Of a stretch of 64,000 bases of DNA, positions 8,550 to 16,432 are shown piece by piece; the stretch's first letter is position 1, and every line of letters begins with the position of its first letter. The stretch is from positions 5,332,001-5,396,000 of the forward strand of contig NZ_AP022616.1 in the NCBI RefSeq assembly GCF_010731115.1, in the 5' to 3' direction. The position numbers and the translations under genes were made by a program. Below the pieces are notes generated by a model. The model was not told the DNA's origin, searched no databases, and saw only the letters and a program-made list of their open reading frames with translations. Origin of the DNA: Mycolicibacterium phocaicum (GTDB lineage Bacteria > Actinomycetota > Actinomycetes > Mycobacteriales > Mycobacteriaceae).

Positions 8550-10005
8550 GCCGACACCCCGTCCTCGAACTCGTCCTCGGTGGGAGCGAGGTCGGTGATC
8601 GAGAGCTGAGCGGCGACCTGGTCGCCGTCGGAGTCGGTTCCGTAGAGGGCGTGATAGCCGATACGTTCATCCTCACGCAGCTGCTCGTGATGGGCGGCAG
8701 CGGTCAACGCCAGGTAATCGATCCCCGTCGTTGCCGGCGGGGTCTCGACGGTCTCGGGTCGGGCTTTCGGGTGGGCATGGCGGCTGATGGTGTGCGGTGT
8801 CGCGGCACCGAAACTCTGGTCGCGGTGGCGGACCTCGACGGTCTGCAGGTCGAACGGGGAGAACACCAGCTCCACGCGGCGCCCGGCCAGGGCGGGGTCG
8901 ACCTGGTAGGTGTTGGAATGCAGGGAGACGGTGGCGGTCTTGGTCACCACCCGAAATTCCGACCACAAGAACGCCTCGGTCAGATCCGCCGCCGTCGGCA
9001 ACTCCGGAGTGTGACCAAGGCGGTCCCAGCCGGTGTCCCAGCGCTCCAGTGGGGATTGCCCGGTCTCGGTATGGGTGCGGCGGTGGTATTCGGTCTCGAC
9101 CCAGGCCATGAACAGCCGGTTGAGCTCCAACAGCGCACCGGTGTGGTCGACCCCGGCGGCGGCGAGGTCCTCGGTGGTGGTGTCGGTGACCTCAACGAGG
9201 AACTGCCCACGCACGGTGCGGAAGAACCGTTCAATCTTGCCCCGTGCGGGCGCCCGGGCGCCGAATGTACCAGTCGGATACCGAGTTTCGCGCACGCCCG
9301 CAGCAGCCAGGCATCGACGAACGCCGAACCATTGTCGACATAAATCGAGGCTGGCACGCCGCGGGCGGCCAGCGCGGGTTTGAGCGCGGCCGCCAGACGC
9401 ACGGTGTCCTCGGCGAACCCGAACCGGTGACCGACCACCAACCGAGAATGGTCGTCGAGGAAGGCGAACAGGTAGGTCTTGCGGTCACCGACCCGCGGAC
9501 CGTGCAGAGCGTCGCCGACCCACAGTTCGTTGGGGTCGGCGGCTTCGAACCGGCCGAACACCTCCCTGGCGCCACCGGCGGCCGGGCCCATCAGCTCGCA
9601 GCGATGGAAATGGCGCAGCAGGGTCGATTCCGAGGGCGCCCAGCCGGTGGCGGTGCGCAGGATGCGGGCCACCTGGGCGGTGGTGCGTGACGGATTCTCC
9701 CGCTTCAACGAGGCGGCCAGCTCCAGCACCCCGACGTCGGTGCGGGTGGCCAGCCGGCGCGGCTCGGGCACCAGGGCTTCGAACCCGCCGGCCCGGTAAC
9801 GCCGGATCCAGCGGTCCAGGGTCGGTCGTGCGATCTGCACCCGGGTGCCGAACGGGTCGACATGGGTGCGCTGCGCGATCTCGCGGACCAGTCGGCCACG
9901 CTGTTTGGTCGACAACCCGGCCTCCAGGGCGGGGCAGATCAGCTGATACCGGAACAAGCCGATCGCCTGGACCCGCTCGCGACGCTTGTGTTCTTCCAAC
10001 GACAC
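8546..10005 (-). pseudogene. DDE transposase of the transposon (rve + Mu-type C-terminal domain), frameshifted
   Basis: The N-terminal part (from GTG 10005, with GGAG at 10011-10014) has helix-turn-helix regions and an rve core with two catalytic Asp (WVGDALHG and IYVDNGSAF). The catalytic Glu (GKIERFF), the C-terminal beta-barrel region and the stop at 8546 are in the -1 frame. The shift lies near 9245-9260, and adding one C to a CCC run gives a continuous PGRPARGKIERFF. The rebuilt protein is about 486 residues. As it stands the upstream product lacks the Glu and should be inactive. The family resembles integrases that pair with ExeA-like ATPases in actinobacteria. Confidence 0.82.
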
Positions 10006-10071
10006 CGTTTCTCCTCACACATTCGATGGCCCGACCCGAAACCATTTGTCGGGCAGGTGCCTTCGCGAGGA

Positions 10072-10713
10072 TCACCGATTCCCACGTGGCGCATCAGGGG
10101 CAACTGGTGTTGCGAACGGCGTCTGCCGCGTCGTCGGCCAGCCCGGTGCTAGCAGTTGGCCGCCGCTGACCGCGACCATCACCTGTACCGGCGTCACCGC
10201 GCCCACCAACCCGGCCGGCCCGAACCGCTGCCCGATCGCCACCGCCGCGGCATCGACCGCGGCCACCACCTCACCCCAGCCGCAGCCTTGCCCCTCGGGG
10301 ATCGTCACGTCGATCCCGATGAGCACCGCCATCTGAATGAACCACGCCCGGATCGCCTCCAGTCGGCCGCCGGCCCGGCGCAGCCAGCCCCGCACCGTGG
10401 TCGCCGGCACGTTGAGTCGAGCAGCGATCCGGCGATGCCCAACCCCCTGTGCGCGAGCAGCCAATGCCATCCAAATCTGTTCGGCTGCATACGCTCTGCG
10501 CAGCAGCACCGTGACCGGCAACAACACGTGCGTCACCAGACACGATCGGCATCGCGCCCGCCGTGGCCGAACCGCACCGGCCAGACCCACCACGCGGCGA
10601 CTGCGGGCGAATCCCCAACCACCCAGCACGCCCTGTGAGCACGCCGGGCATCTGATCAGCCCCGCCGCCAACCGGGACTCGACGCAGACCAGATCAGCCT
10701 CTACCGTCACCAT
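10072..10713 (-). CDS. Zinc-ribbon/HTH protein of the transposon (DUF6431-like)
   Basis: The protein has 213 residues. An N-terminal CPAC...CRSC zinc-ribbon pair (about residues 22-58) is followed by a helix-turn-helix (RRIAARLNVPATTVRGWLRR, about 95-115) and a hydrophobic Gly/Ala/Val-rich C-terminal half. It resembles proteins I recall as DUF6431 that sit beside integrase/ATPase pairs in actinobacterial elements; the name is from memory. It lies upstream of and in the same orientation as the transposase, inside the element. It is intact. A DNA-binding role in end recognition or targeting, like the accessory proteins of Tn7, is inference. Confidence 0.65.
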   Translation of the reverse strand: MVTVEADLVCVESRLAAGLIRCPACSQGVLGGWGFARSRRVVGLAGAVRPRRARCRSCLVTHVLLPVTVLLRRAYAAEQIWMALAARAQGVGHRRIAARLNVPATTVRGWLRRAGGRLEAIRAWFIQMAVLIGIDVTIPEGQGCGWGEVVAAVDAAAVAIGQRFGPAGLVGAVTPVQVMVAVSGGQLLAPGWPTTRQTPFATPVAPDAPRGNR

Positions 10714-10810
10714 CGGTGCCTCCGTGCACTACAGCGCGGCACCCTGCGAGCCCGCCAAGACTTCAGCGGGGTGCCGCGCGACCCATCAGTTCCTCATCAC
10801 ACTGATGGTG

Positions 10811-10866
10811 CACACGACCAAGATCAAGCCGGCGGGCCACGCCACCGATCACATCGGCAAGATCAA
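10811..10866. repeat. Right-end sub-terminal direct repeats of the transposon
   Basis: CACACGACCAAGATCAA (10811-10827) and CACATCGGCAAGATCAA (10850-10866) are direct repeats, 39 bp apart, just inside the right end. They are likely transposase-binding sites by analogy with Tn7-group ends. Confidence 0.5.
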
Positions 10867-10912
10867 TGACGAATGGCCACCCCGTGATAGCCATCCAGAG
10901 AGACGGTCAACA

Positions 10913-10917
10913 CTCCC
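10913..10917. repeat. Right copy of 5-bp target-site duplication (CTCCC)
   Basis: It matches 7567-7571 and abuts the right terminus ...TCAACA ending at 10912. Confidence 0.93.
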
Positions 10918-11306
10918 AGGGTGCGGCGGTTGCCGCCTACATCACCGAGGACACCGTGCCGAAGGGTTTCACCTTGCCGCCGGGCCTGACCGGGCCGATG
11001 CCGGCGTCGACGGCCGACCATGTGGCCTCCGTTGTCCTGTTCGGGAAGCCGTCGAGCGGATTCCTGCAGATGATCTACACGGGCGCGCCGCCCATCACGG
11101 TCGGCCCGCGCTACGTCGGCAAGACCGATGACATCTGCATCCCCGAGGATCCGGTGTGCTCGCCGACCGGCGGCGATCAGGGCGCCCACGGTGCATACCC
11201 GGCGCGCGGACTCACCGACGGGGCTGCCGACTACGTGGTGAGCCGACTCGGGGGCGGCGCGGCCAAGCCGGCCCATTCGACCGCCCAGGCCTCCGGACTC
11301 AACTAG
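10918..11306 (+). pseudogene. Cutinase gene, 3' half (interrupted by transposon)
   Basis: It begins with the Q of GYSQG after joining to base 7571 and runs QGAAVAAYITEDTVPKG to the natural stop. It holds the remaining catalytic residues of the cutinase triad: the Asp region DDICIPEDPVC and the His in GAHGAYP. There is no start codon of its own that would give a signal peptide; the ATG-initiated frame at 10866 begins in transposon DNA. See the 5' half for function. Confidence 0.93.
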
Positions 11307-11352
11307 CCAGGCACGTTGCGTAGGCGGCCCTGATCGGGGGTACCGCCTGGGT

Positions 11353-12024
11353 ATGGCGCAACACTCAGCGGTTCTGTTCGACGTCGACGGCACGTTGGTC
11401 GATTCGAATTACCTACATGTACACGCGTGGCTGCGCGCGTTTGCCGACGAAGCCCTGCCGGTGGAGGCGTGGCGCGTGCACCGGTGCATCGGCATGGACG
11501 GGACCTCACTGATCCATGACCTGAGTCCGGATGTGCCCGACGAAGTCGGGCACCGGCTCAAGCATCTGCACAGTCGCTACTTCCATCAGGCGGCTGGATT
11601 GCTACGGCCGTTGCCGGGCGCGCGCGAGCTCCTGCGCAAGGTGGCGGATCTGGGTCTGCAGGTGGTCCTGGCCACCTCGGCACCCGAGGACGAGCTCGAG
11701 CTGACGCGTGGGGTCCTCGACTGTGACGACGTGGTCTCGGCGGTCACGATGTCCGGCGACGTCGATACGGCCAAGCCCGATCCCGACATCATCAAGGTGG
11801 CGCTCGGCAAGGCCGGTGTCGCCCCGGGGCAGGTGGTATTCGTGGGTGACGCGGTCTGGGACGCGCAGGCATGTGCGCGGGCGGGCGTGACCGCCATCGG
11901 TCTCTTGACCGGCGGCGTGGGTGGCGATGAATTGCGTGCCGCCGGAATGGCCGAGGTCTTCGACGGCCCTGGTGCGCTACTGGCCAATGTGCGTGAGAGC
12001 GCCATCGGCGCCTTGCTTTCCTGA
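11353..12024 (+). CDS. HAD-superfamily hydrolase
   Basis: The protein has 223 residues with all four HAD motifs: I DVDGTLVDS (near residue 10), II LATSAP, III K in AKPDPD, and IV FVGDAVWDAQAC. The helical cap between motifs I and II is the C1 type of phosphoglycolate phosphatase/beta-phosphoglucomutase relatives. It should dephosphorylate a small sugar- or glycolate-type phosphate; the substrate is unknown. It stands alone, downstream of the broken cutinase and convergent with the MarR gene. Confidence 0.88.
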   Translation: MAQHSAVLFDVDGTLVDSNYLHVHAWLRAFADEALPVEAWRVHRCIGMDGTSLIHDLSPDVPDEVGHRLKHLHSRYFHQAAGLLRPLPGARELLRKVADLGLQVVLATSAPEDELELTRGVLDCDDVVSAVTMSGDVDTAKPDPDIIKVALGKAGVAPGQVVFVGDAVWDAQACARAGVTAIGLLTGGVGGDELRAAGMAEVFDGPGALLANVRESAIGALLS

Positions 12025-12037
12025 GCGGCGGTCGAAG

Positions 12038-12517
12038 TTACGTGCTCAGCGTGCCGGCGGCAACGGCGGCGGCGTTGATTCTGGTGAGTACCTCGTGAAG
12101 GCGTTCCAGCTCGTCGAGGCCGACGCCCAGTTGTTCGACAACCGCGGGCGGAATTTTGAGCGCGCGACGACGCAGCGCGACGCCCTTCGGTGACAGCGTG
12201 ATGTGTGTGGTGCGTTCGTCGGTGGCGCTGCGCGTGCGGCGGATGAGCTCGAGCGTCTCGAGGCGCTTGAGCATCGGCGACACCGTGGCCGAATCCATCT
12301 GCAGCAGCGCGGCGATCTGCTTGACGGTCAACGGGTCCTGCTTGGCTTTTGCGTTGTCCCACAACGCCAGCAGCACCAGGTACTGCGGATGCGTCAGCCC
12401 GAGCGGTTCGAGCAGTGGCCGGTAGATCGCGAGTACCGCACGGTTGGTGATGGCCAGTGCGAAGCAGACCTGCCGTTCCAGGGCCAAGGGGTCGACGTCT
12501 TCCGAGGCAGCGGGCAT
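12038..12517 (-). CDS. MarR-family regulator, OhrR-like
   Basis: The protein has 159 residues. The winged helix is clear (LTVKQIAALLQMDSATVSPMLKRLE, then RTRSATDERTTHITLSPKG). The N-terminal RQVCFALAI with a Cys near residue 19 and HPQYLVLLALWD match organic-peroxide sensors of the OhrR type, where that Cys is oxidised. No ohr gene is adjacent, so peroxide sensing is only suggested. ATG 12517 is chosen over an upstream TTG. Possible operators at 12539-12550 and 12659-12671 flank the divergent promoter region, so it may control itself and the DUF5313 gene. Confidence 0.85.
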   Translation of the reverse strand: MPAASEDVDPLALERQVCFALAITNRAVLAIYRPLLEPLGLTHPQYLVLLALWDNAKAKQDPLTVKQIAALLQMDSATVSPMLKRLETLELIRRTRSATDERTTHITLSPKGVALRRRALKIPPAVVEQLGVGLDELERLHEVLTRINAAAVAAGTLST

Positions 12518-12538
12518 GTTGCTCAGCTTATTACGCAA

Positions 12539-12550
12539 TTAGGGTCCTAA
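12539..12550. promoter_or_regulatory. Candidate MarR operator 1
   Basis: TTAGGGTCCTAA pairs TTAGG with CCTAA around a 2-bp centre, 22 bp upstream of the MarR start. The same TTAGG/CCTAA elements recur at 12659-12671. Confidence 0.55.
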
Positions 12551-12658
12551 CATTTTGCGCCCACCTCGATGGGCTGATCCGTTCGGCGTCGTCGCGCTCA
12601 GCTGCGGCCTGCATCACGCTCCGCTGGGCTACTGGAATAGCGAGCTAATTGATAGTGT

Positions 12659-12671
12659 CCTAACTATTAGG
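12659..12671. promoter_or_regulatory. Candidate MarR operator 2
   Basis: CCTAACTATTAGG pairs CCTAA with TTAGG around a 3-bp centre and is followed by GTAC, 49 bp upstream of the DUF5313 start, in an AT-rich pocket likely to be its promoter. Confidence 0.55.
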
Positions 12672-12719
12672 GTACGAAGAGCATGGTGCTCGTCGATCTG
12701 ATCAGTCAAAGGAGACGTC

Positions 12720-13136
12720 ATGGCCGCCGACAGTCCGACGTTCTGGCAGCGCATCACCTACGCCTACGGGCGCCGTCTACCGGATCACCTGCAGGACTGG
12801 GTTCGTCAGGACCTGACTGACGACGGCGCTGTGCGCCGGCACATGATCCGGTACGCCATCCCGCCGATCTTCGTGCTGGCGCCGCTGTGGCTGCTGCCGG
12901 CGTCGGTGTACGTGCACTCGGAAATGACACTGCCGATCTACTTCTGGGCCCTCGTGATGGCGTTCGTGCTCAACAAGGTGTGGCGTCGCTACCGCCTGAG
13001 CCAGCACGGCCTCGACCCGAACCTGATCGACGAAGTCCTGCGGCAGAAGCAGTCGCAGATGCACGACCGCTATGTCGAGCGCTTCGGTCCGCGACCGGAA
13101 TCCGCCAAATGGCAGGCGAACAGCCGGCCGTTCTGA
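12720..13136 (+). CDS. DUF5313-like small membrane protein
   Basis: The protein has 138 residues. It opens with TFWQRITYAYGRRLPDHLQDWVRQDLTDDGAVRRHMIRY, then two adjacent membrane segments (about residues 45-85) and a basic tail (RQKQSQMHDRYVERFGPRP). This matches the mycobacterial family I know as DUF5313, of unknown function. The ATG has a good AAAGGAGA site 6 bp upstream. It lies divergent to the MarR gene, with putative MarR operators between. Confidence 0.75.
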   Translation: MAADSPTFWQRITYAYGRRLPDHLQDWVRQDLTDDGAVRRHMIRYAIPPIFVLAPLWLLPASVYVHSEMTLPIYFWALVMAFVLNKVWRRYRLSQHGLDPNLIDEVLRQKQSQMHDRYVERFGPRPESAKWQANSRPF

Positions 13137-13141
13137 CGGCC

Positions 13142-13711
13142 TCATTCCAGGAGGGATTTGCTCGCTTCCCGGGCCCGCTGCGCTGCCGCGGCGTCTCCGG
13201 TGATGGCGGCGGCGACGATCGCGCCTTCGGCCAACAAGCAGAAGGGTGCCGCGGGCGCATCGGTGGCGGCCGTGACCCAGCCGGTGATCTGGTCGTGGAA
13301 GGCCTGCTTGTGCGCGCGCACTTCAGCCAGGATGGCCGGCGAGGTGGTGCCCAGCTCGCCGTAGGCGTTGACCCAGGCGCAGCCGCGGAAGTCGGGCTCG
13401 GCGAACCACTGGCCCAGCCAGTCGAAGACCGCCAGGACCCGTTCTCGTGGATCCTCGTGCTGTTCCACGTACTGGGCCAGGTTGCCGCGCCAGCGGCGGT
13501 CACGGCGTTGCAGCACGGCGACGACAAGTTCTTCCTTGGTCGCGAATAGTCCGTAGATGCGTTTCAGTGCGATCCCTGCTGCGGCCCGGATGTCGTCCAT
13601 GCCGACGGCTTGAATGCCGCGCTCGTAGAACAGCGCCTCGGCGGCGTCGAGTAGCGCTTCCCGGTCGCGGGACTTCTGCTCTTCGCTGATCGGCGCCGGC
13701 ATCGAATCCAT
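13142..13711 (-). CDS. TetR-family regulator
   Basis: The protein has 189 residues from ATG 13711. The helix-turn-helix is at residues 12-58 (REALLDAAEALFYERGIQAV ... AGIALKRIYGLFATKEELV), followed by a ligand domain with a WLGQWFAEPDFRGCAWVNAY segment common in TetR proteins of the QacR/YcdC-like groups. A longer frame to 13828 is rejected because it would translate through the operator region. It is divergent from the DUF1348 gene across two GAGAACG repeats and probably represses it. It ends just after the DUF5313 gene, tail to tail. Confidence 0.87.
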   Translation of the reverse strand: MDSMPAPISEEQKSRDREALLDAAEALFYERGIQAVGMDDIRAAAGIALKRIYGLFATKEELVVAVLQRRDRRWRGNLAQYVEQHEDPRERVLAVFDWLGQWFAEPDFRGCAWVNAYGELGTTSPAILAEVRAHKQAFHDQITGWVTAATDAPAAPFCLLAEGAIVAAAITGDAAAAQRAREASKSLLE

Positions 13712-13721
13712 CCTTGACGTT

Positions 13722-13773
13722 GAGAACGTTCGTTCCCTACGATAGTCGAGTCGCGTAGAGAACGCACGTTCTC
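13722..13773. promoter_or_regulatory. Paired operators between TetR and DUF1348 genes
   Basis: GAGAACGCACGTTCTC (13758-13773) is a perfect 16-bp palindrome. A related site, GAGAACGTTCGTTCCC (13722-13737), lies 20 bp away. Both sit in the 82-bp gap between the divergent starts, as expected for a TetR regulator binding two sites. Confidence 0.75.
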
Positions 13774-13793
13774 GATAGTTGAAAGAAGGAACC

Positions 13794-14255
13794 ATGAGCG
13801 AACAGCGCCCGCCCGTCCCGCCGTTCACGACAGAAACCGCACTTCAGAAAGTGCAAGCGGCCGAGGATGCCTGGAACACCCGCGACCCGCAGCGTGTCGC
13901 CCTGGCGTACACACCCGACTCGGTCTGGCGTAACCGGGACGTGTTCGTCACCGGTCGCGCGGAAATCGTGCAGTTCCTGACCACCAAGTGGGAGCGCGAA
14001 CTGGACTATGCCCTGCGCAAGGCGCTGTGGGGGTTCCGAGGGAACCGCATGGCCGTCCGATTCCAGTACGAGTGGCACGACGCCGCGGGCCAGTGGTGGC
14101 GCAGCTACGGCAACGAACTCTGGCAGTTCGACGCGGACGGCTTGATGGAACGCCGTGAGGCGAGCATCAACGACGCGCGGATCAATGAGAGCGACCGGCG
14201 CATCTTCGGTCCGCGGTCGGAGCGCGATCGCGGAGTCGAACTTCCGCTCCAGTAG
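13794..14255 (+). CDS. DUF1348 / NTF2-like protein
   Basis: The protein has 153 residues with a single NTF2-like (SnoaL-type) cone fold: [20 protein letters not shown] at the start, then [20 protein letters not shown] and [17 protein letters not shown]. This is the DUF1348 signature. The family has no settled function. The ATG has a GAAGGA site just upstream. It is likely controlled by the divergent TetR protein. Confidence 0.85.
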   Translation: MSEQRPPVPPFTTETALQKVQAAEDAWNTRDPQRVALAYTPDSVWRNRDVFVTGRAEIVQFLTTKWERELDYALRKALWGFRGNRMAVRFQYEWHDAAGQWWRSYGNELWQFDADGLMERREASINDARINESDRRIFGPRSERDRGVELPLQ

Positions 14256-14343
14256 GTGCGGTGCCACCGTCGTTCACCGGCTCGGTGCATGCCGAGGCAA
14301 GAGATACGCCCCAGGCCAGCACGTGGGCCAGATTGGCCGGTAA

Positions 14344-14367
14344 GGCGGGCAGGTGAGACTGCCCGCC
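14344..14367. terminator. Terminator hairpin between DUF1348 and OYE genes
   Basis: A 9-bp perfect stem (GGCGGGCAG / CTGCCCGCC) closes a 6-nt loop between the convergent ends of the DUF1348 gene and the catabolic operon. Confidence 0.6.
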
Positions 14368-14375
14368 GCGGGGAC

Positions 14376-15464
14376 TCATGCGAATCCCCGTGAGTACTGA
14401 GGCGGGTGCGGCAGTGTCACCCCGAGGTGTTGCGCGGCGTCGCGGACCCAGTTGGGATTGCGCAGCAGGGCACGGGCGACGAAGACGGCGTCGGCCTCAC
14501 CGCCGGAGACGATCGCTTCGGCCTGTTCGGCCTCGGTGATCATTCCGACCGCGGCGGTGGGGATATCTGCCTCGGCGCGAACCCTTTTCGCGAATGGAAC
14601 CTGATAGCCGGGGGCGACCGGGATACGTGCGTCGGGAACCGCGCCGCCGGTCGATACGTCGATGAGGTCGACGCCGGCTTTCTTCAAACCGACCGCGAGG
14701 GCGACGGTGTCCTCGACGGTCCAGCCCGGGCGTGGGTCGTCGGTGTCACCGGCAAGCCAGTCGGTGGCGGAAACCCGGAAGAACAACGGCAGGTGCTGAG
14801 GCCACGCAGCGCGCACTGCTTCGGCGACTTGTAGTGCGAATCGCATCCGGTTGTCGAGCGATCCGCCGTACGCATCGGTGCGCATATTGGACTGCGGCGA
14901 CAGGAACTCGTGAATGAGATAGCCGTGGGCACCGTGGATTTCGAGCACCTGGAAGCCGGCTGCGGCGGCTCGTCGGGCGGAATCGGCGAAGTTCGCCACG
15001 ATTCGCTCGATGTCGTCGACGTCGAGTTCGGCGGGAACGGGACGATGTCCGAACGCAATGGCGCTGGGGCCCAGCGTCGTCCAGGACTCGGGAGTCCGGC
15101 TGGGGTCCGGCCAGGGGCGCCCGGTGGACGCCTTGCGGCCGCCGTGCACGATCTGGATGCCCGGCACCGAACCCTGCGAGGTGATGAAGTGCGTCAAACG
15201 CTGGAATGCCGGAATCTGCCGGTCATTCCACAACCCGAGGTCGTAGACGCTGCTGCGCCCGGCGGGGTCCACGGACGTCGCCTCGACCATCGCCAGGGCG
15301 ACGCCGCCGACGACCCGCGAACCGAAGTGCTGTAGGTGCCAGTCGGTCGGGGTGCCGGCTTCCGGCCCGTCGGCGTTGCCGGAGAACTGCATCATCGGCG
15401 ACATCCATGCGCGGTGCGCGAAGGTGACATCGCGAAGGGTCAGCGGTGTGAAGAGCGTCGACAT
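14376..15464 (-). CDS. Old Yellow Enzyme-type NADH:flavin oxidoreductase (YqjM-like)
   Basis: The protein has 362 residues forming one FMN-binding TIM barrel. It starts LFTPLTLRDVTFAHRAWMSPM and contains QIVHGGRK, the substrate-binding pair in VLEIHGAHGYLIHEFLSPQSN, and the FMN-phosphate region AVGMITEAEQAEAI. This is the YqjM/NamA class of ene-reductases. It would reduce an activated C=C bond of a pathway intermediate. It is the last gene of the catabolic operon and its ATG overlaps the amidohydrolase stop. Confidence 0.9.
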   Translation of the reverse strand: MSTLFTPLTLRDVTFAHRAWMSPMMQFSGNADGPEAGTPTDWHLQHFGSRVVGGVALAMVEATSVDPAGRSSVYDLGLWNDRQIPAFQRLTHFITSQGSVPGIQIVHGGRKASTGRPWPDPSRTPESWTTLGPSAIAFGHRPVPAELDVDDIERIVANFADSARRAAAAGFQVLEIHGAHGYLIHEFLSPQSNMRTDAYGGSLDNRMRFALQVAEAVRAAWPQHLPLFFRVSATDWLAGDTDDPRPGWTVEDTVALAVGLKKAGVDLIDVSTGGAVPDARIPVAPGYQVPFAKRVRAEADIPTAAVGMITEAEQAEAIVSGGEADAVFVARALLRNPNWVRDAAQHLGVTLPHPPQYSRGFA

Positions 15465-16432
15465 CAGTTCACTCCCAAGAAGGTTCGGGCCGCACGGGTC
15501 AATGCGTCCTCATCGGGTCCGTACTTGACCGCGAACCGTACCGGGTCCGATTCGGCCATGTCGAAGGGATAGTCGCTGCCACAGACCACCTTGTCCTTAC
15601 CGGCGACCTTCCTGAGCAGTTCGAGCTGCGGCGCGTCATGGGTGACGGTGTCGAAATACAGCTCGGCCACGACGTCGGACGGCAATCGGCTGCCTGCGGC
15701 GCGGACATCGGCACGGGCCCGCCAGCCATGGTCCCACCTGCCGAGCAGGCCGGGTGCGCAGCCGCCGCCGTGCAGGAAGCAGATGCGTAACGCGGGCAGG
15801 TCGTCTTTGAGCCCGCTCAGCACGAGATTGGCCACCGCAGTGGCGGTTTCGACAGGGTTGCCGATGAGGTTGGCCAGGTAGTAGTCGCTCCACTCGGGCC
15901 GGCCGATCTGCATGGGATGCACCAGCACGGCGAGATCGAGGCGCGCGGCCTCGGAGACGATGTGCCGCAACGCTCCCCGATGCAGGGAGTCGCCGTCGAC
16001 CACCGGCGGTATCGCGACGCCGACGATGCCCGCGGTGCCACGCAGCGCGGTCAACTGGGAGGTGATGTCTTGGGGTTCGCCCAGGGCCACGATGCCGAGC
16101 CCGAGGAACCGTCCCTCCGACTTTCCGACGACGTCGGCCAGTGCGGTGTTGAAGGCGACGGCGTACTCGGCGCCGGCCCCGGTGAGCGGAAAAGCAAACG
16201 GCGGCGCGGAAAGTACGCGCACCGCGACGCCGGCGCGGTCCATGTCCTCGGTGATCGCGACCGCGTCGCTCATGGCGTCGGTGGCGATCGACAGCGGAAG
16301 GTCGCCGAGGTGCAGCTGGCCGTCGCGGTCGTTCAAGGGGCCATACGGGGCACCGGGCGGCAACACGAACAGGGCACGGGGCAACCAATGGGCGTGGACG
16401 TCGATGACCCCGTCGGGGATGCGCGGGCTCAT
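15464..16432 (-). CDS. Amidohydrolase-2 family protein (ACMSD-like decarboxylase/hydrolase)
   Basis: The protein has 322 residues. It starts with the metal-binding HxH motif (IDVHAHWLP), has a His in LVHPMQIG, another in CFLHGGGCAPGLLGR, and the metal/catalytic Asp in VVCGSDYPFDM. These are the marks of the amidohydrolase-2 family that includes 2-amino-3-carboxymuconate-6-semialdehyde decarboxylase and gamma-resorcylate decarboxylase. A decarboxylation or ring-opened intermediate hydrolysis in the same pathway as its neighbours is inferred. It overlaps both neighbouring genes by ATGA. Confidence 0.85.
   Translation of the reverse strand: MSPRIPDGVIDVHAHWLPRALFVLPPGAPYGPLNDRDGQLHLGDLPLSIATDAMSDAVAITEDMDRAGVAVRVLSAPPFAFPLTGAGAEYAVAFNTALADVVGKSEGRFLGLGIVALGEPQDITSQLTALRGTAGIVGVAIPPVVDGDSLHRGALRHIVSEAARLDLAVLVHPMQIGRPEWSDYYLANLIGNPVETATAVANLVLSGLKDDLPALRICFLHGGGCAPGLLGRWDHGWRARADVRAAGSRLPSDVVAELYFDTVTHDAPQLELLRKVAGKDKVVCGSDYPFDMAESDPVRFAVKYGPDEDALTRAARTFLGVN

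Larger units (their letters stand above)
7572..10912 (-). mobile_element. 3341-bp Tn7/Tn5053-like transposon (zinc-ribbon protein, DDE transposase, AAA ATPase)
   Basis: The ends are TGTTGGCCGTC (7572-7582) and, read inward from the right, TGTTGACCGTC (10912-10902): an 11-bp terminal inverted repeat with one mismatch and TGT...ACA termini. The target duplication is 5 bp (CTCCC). These ends, plus a transposase with an rve core and a Mu-type C-terminal domain and a separate AAA ATPase, place it with the Mu/Tn7/Tn5053/Tn552 group. Three minus-strand genes run from the right: zinc-ribbon protein, transposase, ATPase. Sub-terminal repeats at both ends look like extra transposase-binding sites. There is no cargo gene. 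The transposase and ATPase each carry a frameshift, so the copy may be dead unless these are sequencing errors or recoding sites. Confidence 0.92.

Noticed and set aside
10866..11306. Apparent 146-residue cytoplasmic protein starting in the transposon end
   Set aside because: Only the part from 10918 is cutinase; the first 17 codons belong to the transposon's right end.
13712..13828. 39-codon N-terminal extension of the TetR gene at 13142-13711
   Set aside because: It would translate through both operator palindromes and the divergent start; ATG 13711 fits the family.
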